Positions 63,858-64,000 of a stretch of DNA of 64,000 bases are shown piece by piece. The translations under genes were made by a program, and so were the position numbers. How positions within the stretch are numbered: position 1 is the first letter of the stretch; each line of letters opens with the position of its first letter. This stretch comes from Rotaria macrura (taxonomy: Eukaryota; Rotifera; Eurotatoria; Philodinida; Philodinidae), in contig OENT01000176.1 in the NCBI GenBank assembly GCA_900239685.1, positions 108,293 through 172,292 on the forward strand, written 5' to 3'. The notes below the pieces were generated by a model. That model had not been told where the DNA came from, did no database searches, and saw nothing but the letters and a program-made list of their open reading frames with translations.

Positions 63858-64000
63858 ATGTACTTTATGTCCCAATCCAATCATCGTCCAAAGAAGGCTG
63901 CTGGTAGAGTACGACAAGCATTGTTCGTGGATTTCGGTGGATATAGAGTCGGTGATCCTAATTTTGCCGAAAAAAAAACATGTTCAGAAAAATGTCAATA
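63858..64000 (+). CDS. Possible 5' exon of an unknown gene, cut by window end
   Basis: ATG at 63858 (or 63867) opens 47 codons that stay open to the window edge. The start is Lys/Arg-rich (NHRPKKAAGRVRQ), then LFVDFGGYRVGDPNFAEKK. Codon content looks less random than the flanks. Family not recognised; the end lies outside the window. Confidence 0.35.
   Translation, partial: MYFMSQSNHRPKKAAGRVRQALFVDFGGYRVGDPNFAEKKTCSEKCQ

Noticed and set aside
1..64000. CRISPR arrays, rRNA operons, bacterial operons
   Set aside because: No regularly spaced direct repeats or rRNA-like conserved blocks; gene structure is spliceosomal.

Overview
Eukaryotic, AT-rich sequence with short spliceosomal introns (many 45-90 bp), animal housekeeping genes and dense small DNA transposons. 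A bacterial-style nonribosomal peptide synthetase (NRPS) carrying spliceosomal introns, next to animal genes, suggests a bdelloid rotifer, a group known for horizontally acquired NRPS genes. This is an inference; no species marker is visible. No rRNA, tRNA or CRISPR array was recognised. Gene models were built by hand from splice sites and reading phase.

Layout. (1) 1-13,126: a + strand gene for a predicted type I membrane protein (1713-5524) meets, tail to tail, a 17-exon - strand deubiquitinase of the USP20/USP33 type (5400-13126). Introns of the two genes hold two inverted-repeat elements (one with an assembly gap), a hAT-like element and a FLYWCH relic. (2) 13,511-15,044: a hAT-like element with 8-bp target duplication, itself hit by two smaller elements. 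(3) 17,360-23,030: a broken F-box gene and an intact single-exon SLC10A7-like transporter, both - strand. (4) 27,000-29,800: decayed DNA with two more hAT-like elements. (5) 30,329-41,860: a cytochrome P450 (- strand) divergent from a 1,845-residue NRPS with domain order A-T-C-A-T. This is the most interesting locus: synthetase, P450 and a transporter 7 kb away. (6) 43,170-50,630: proteasome subunit PSMB7 (6 exons) and ribosome-maturation factor TSR1 (16 exons), head to head across 417 bp; both models are complete and in phase. (7) 51,313-64,000: mostly repeats and relics: a second copy of the 1-kb repeat seen at 27.6 kb, an RPA1-like pseudogene, a frameshifted ADP-ribosyltransferase, a Tc1 element containing two nested insertions, a second dead Tc1 transposase, several palindromes, and an open reading frame running off the end.

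How it works together: PSMB7, TSR1 and the deubiquitinase are core protein-turnover and ribosome genes. The NRPS/P450 pair is accessory and may make and oxidise a small peptide. At least ten elements were delimited from inverted ends plus target-site duplications; one hAT-like family sits in introns of both the deubiquitinase and the NRPS.
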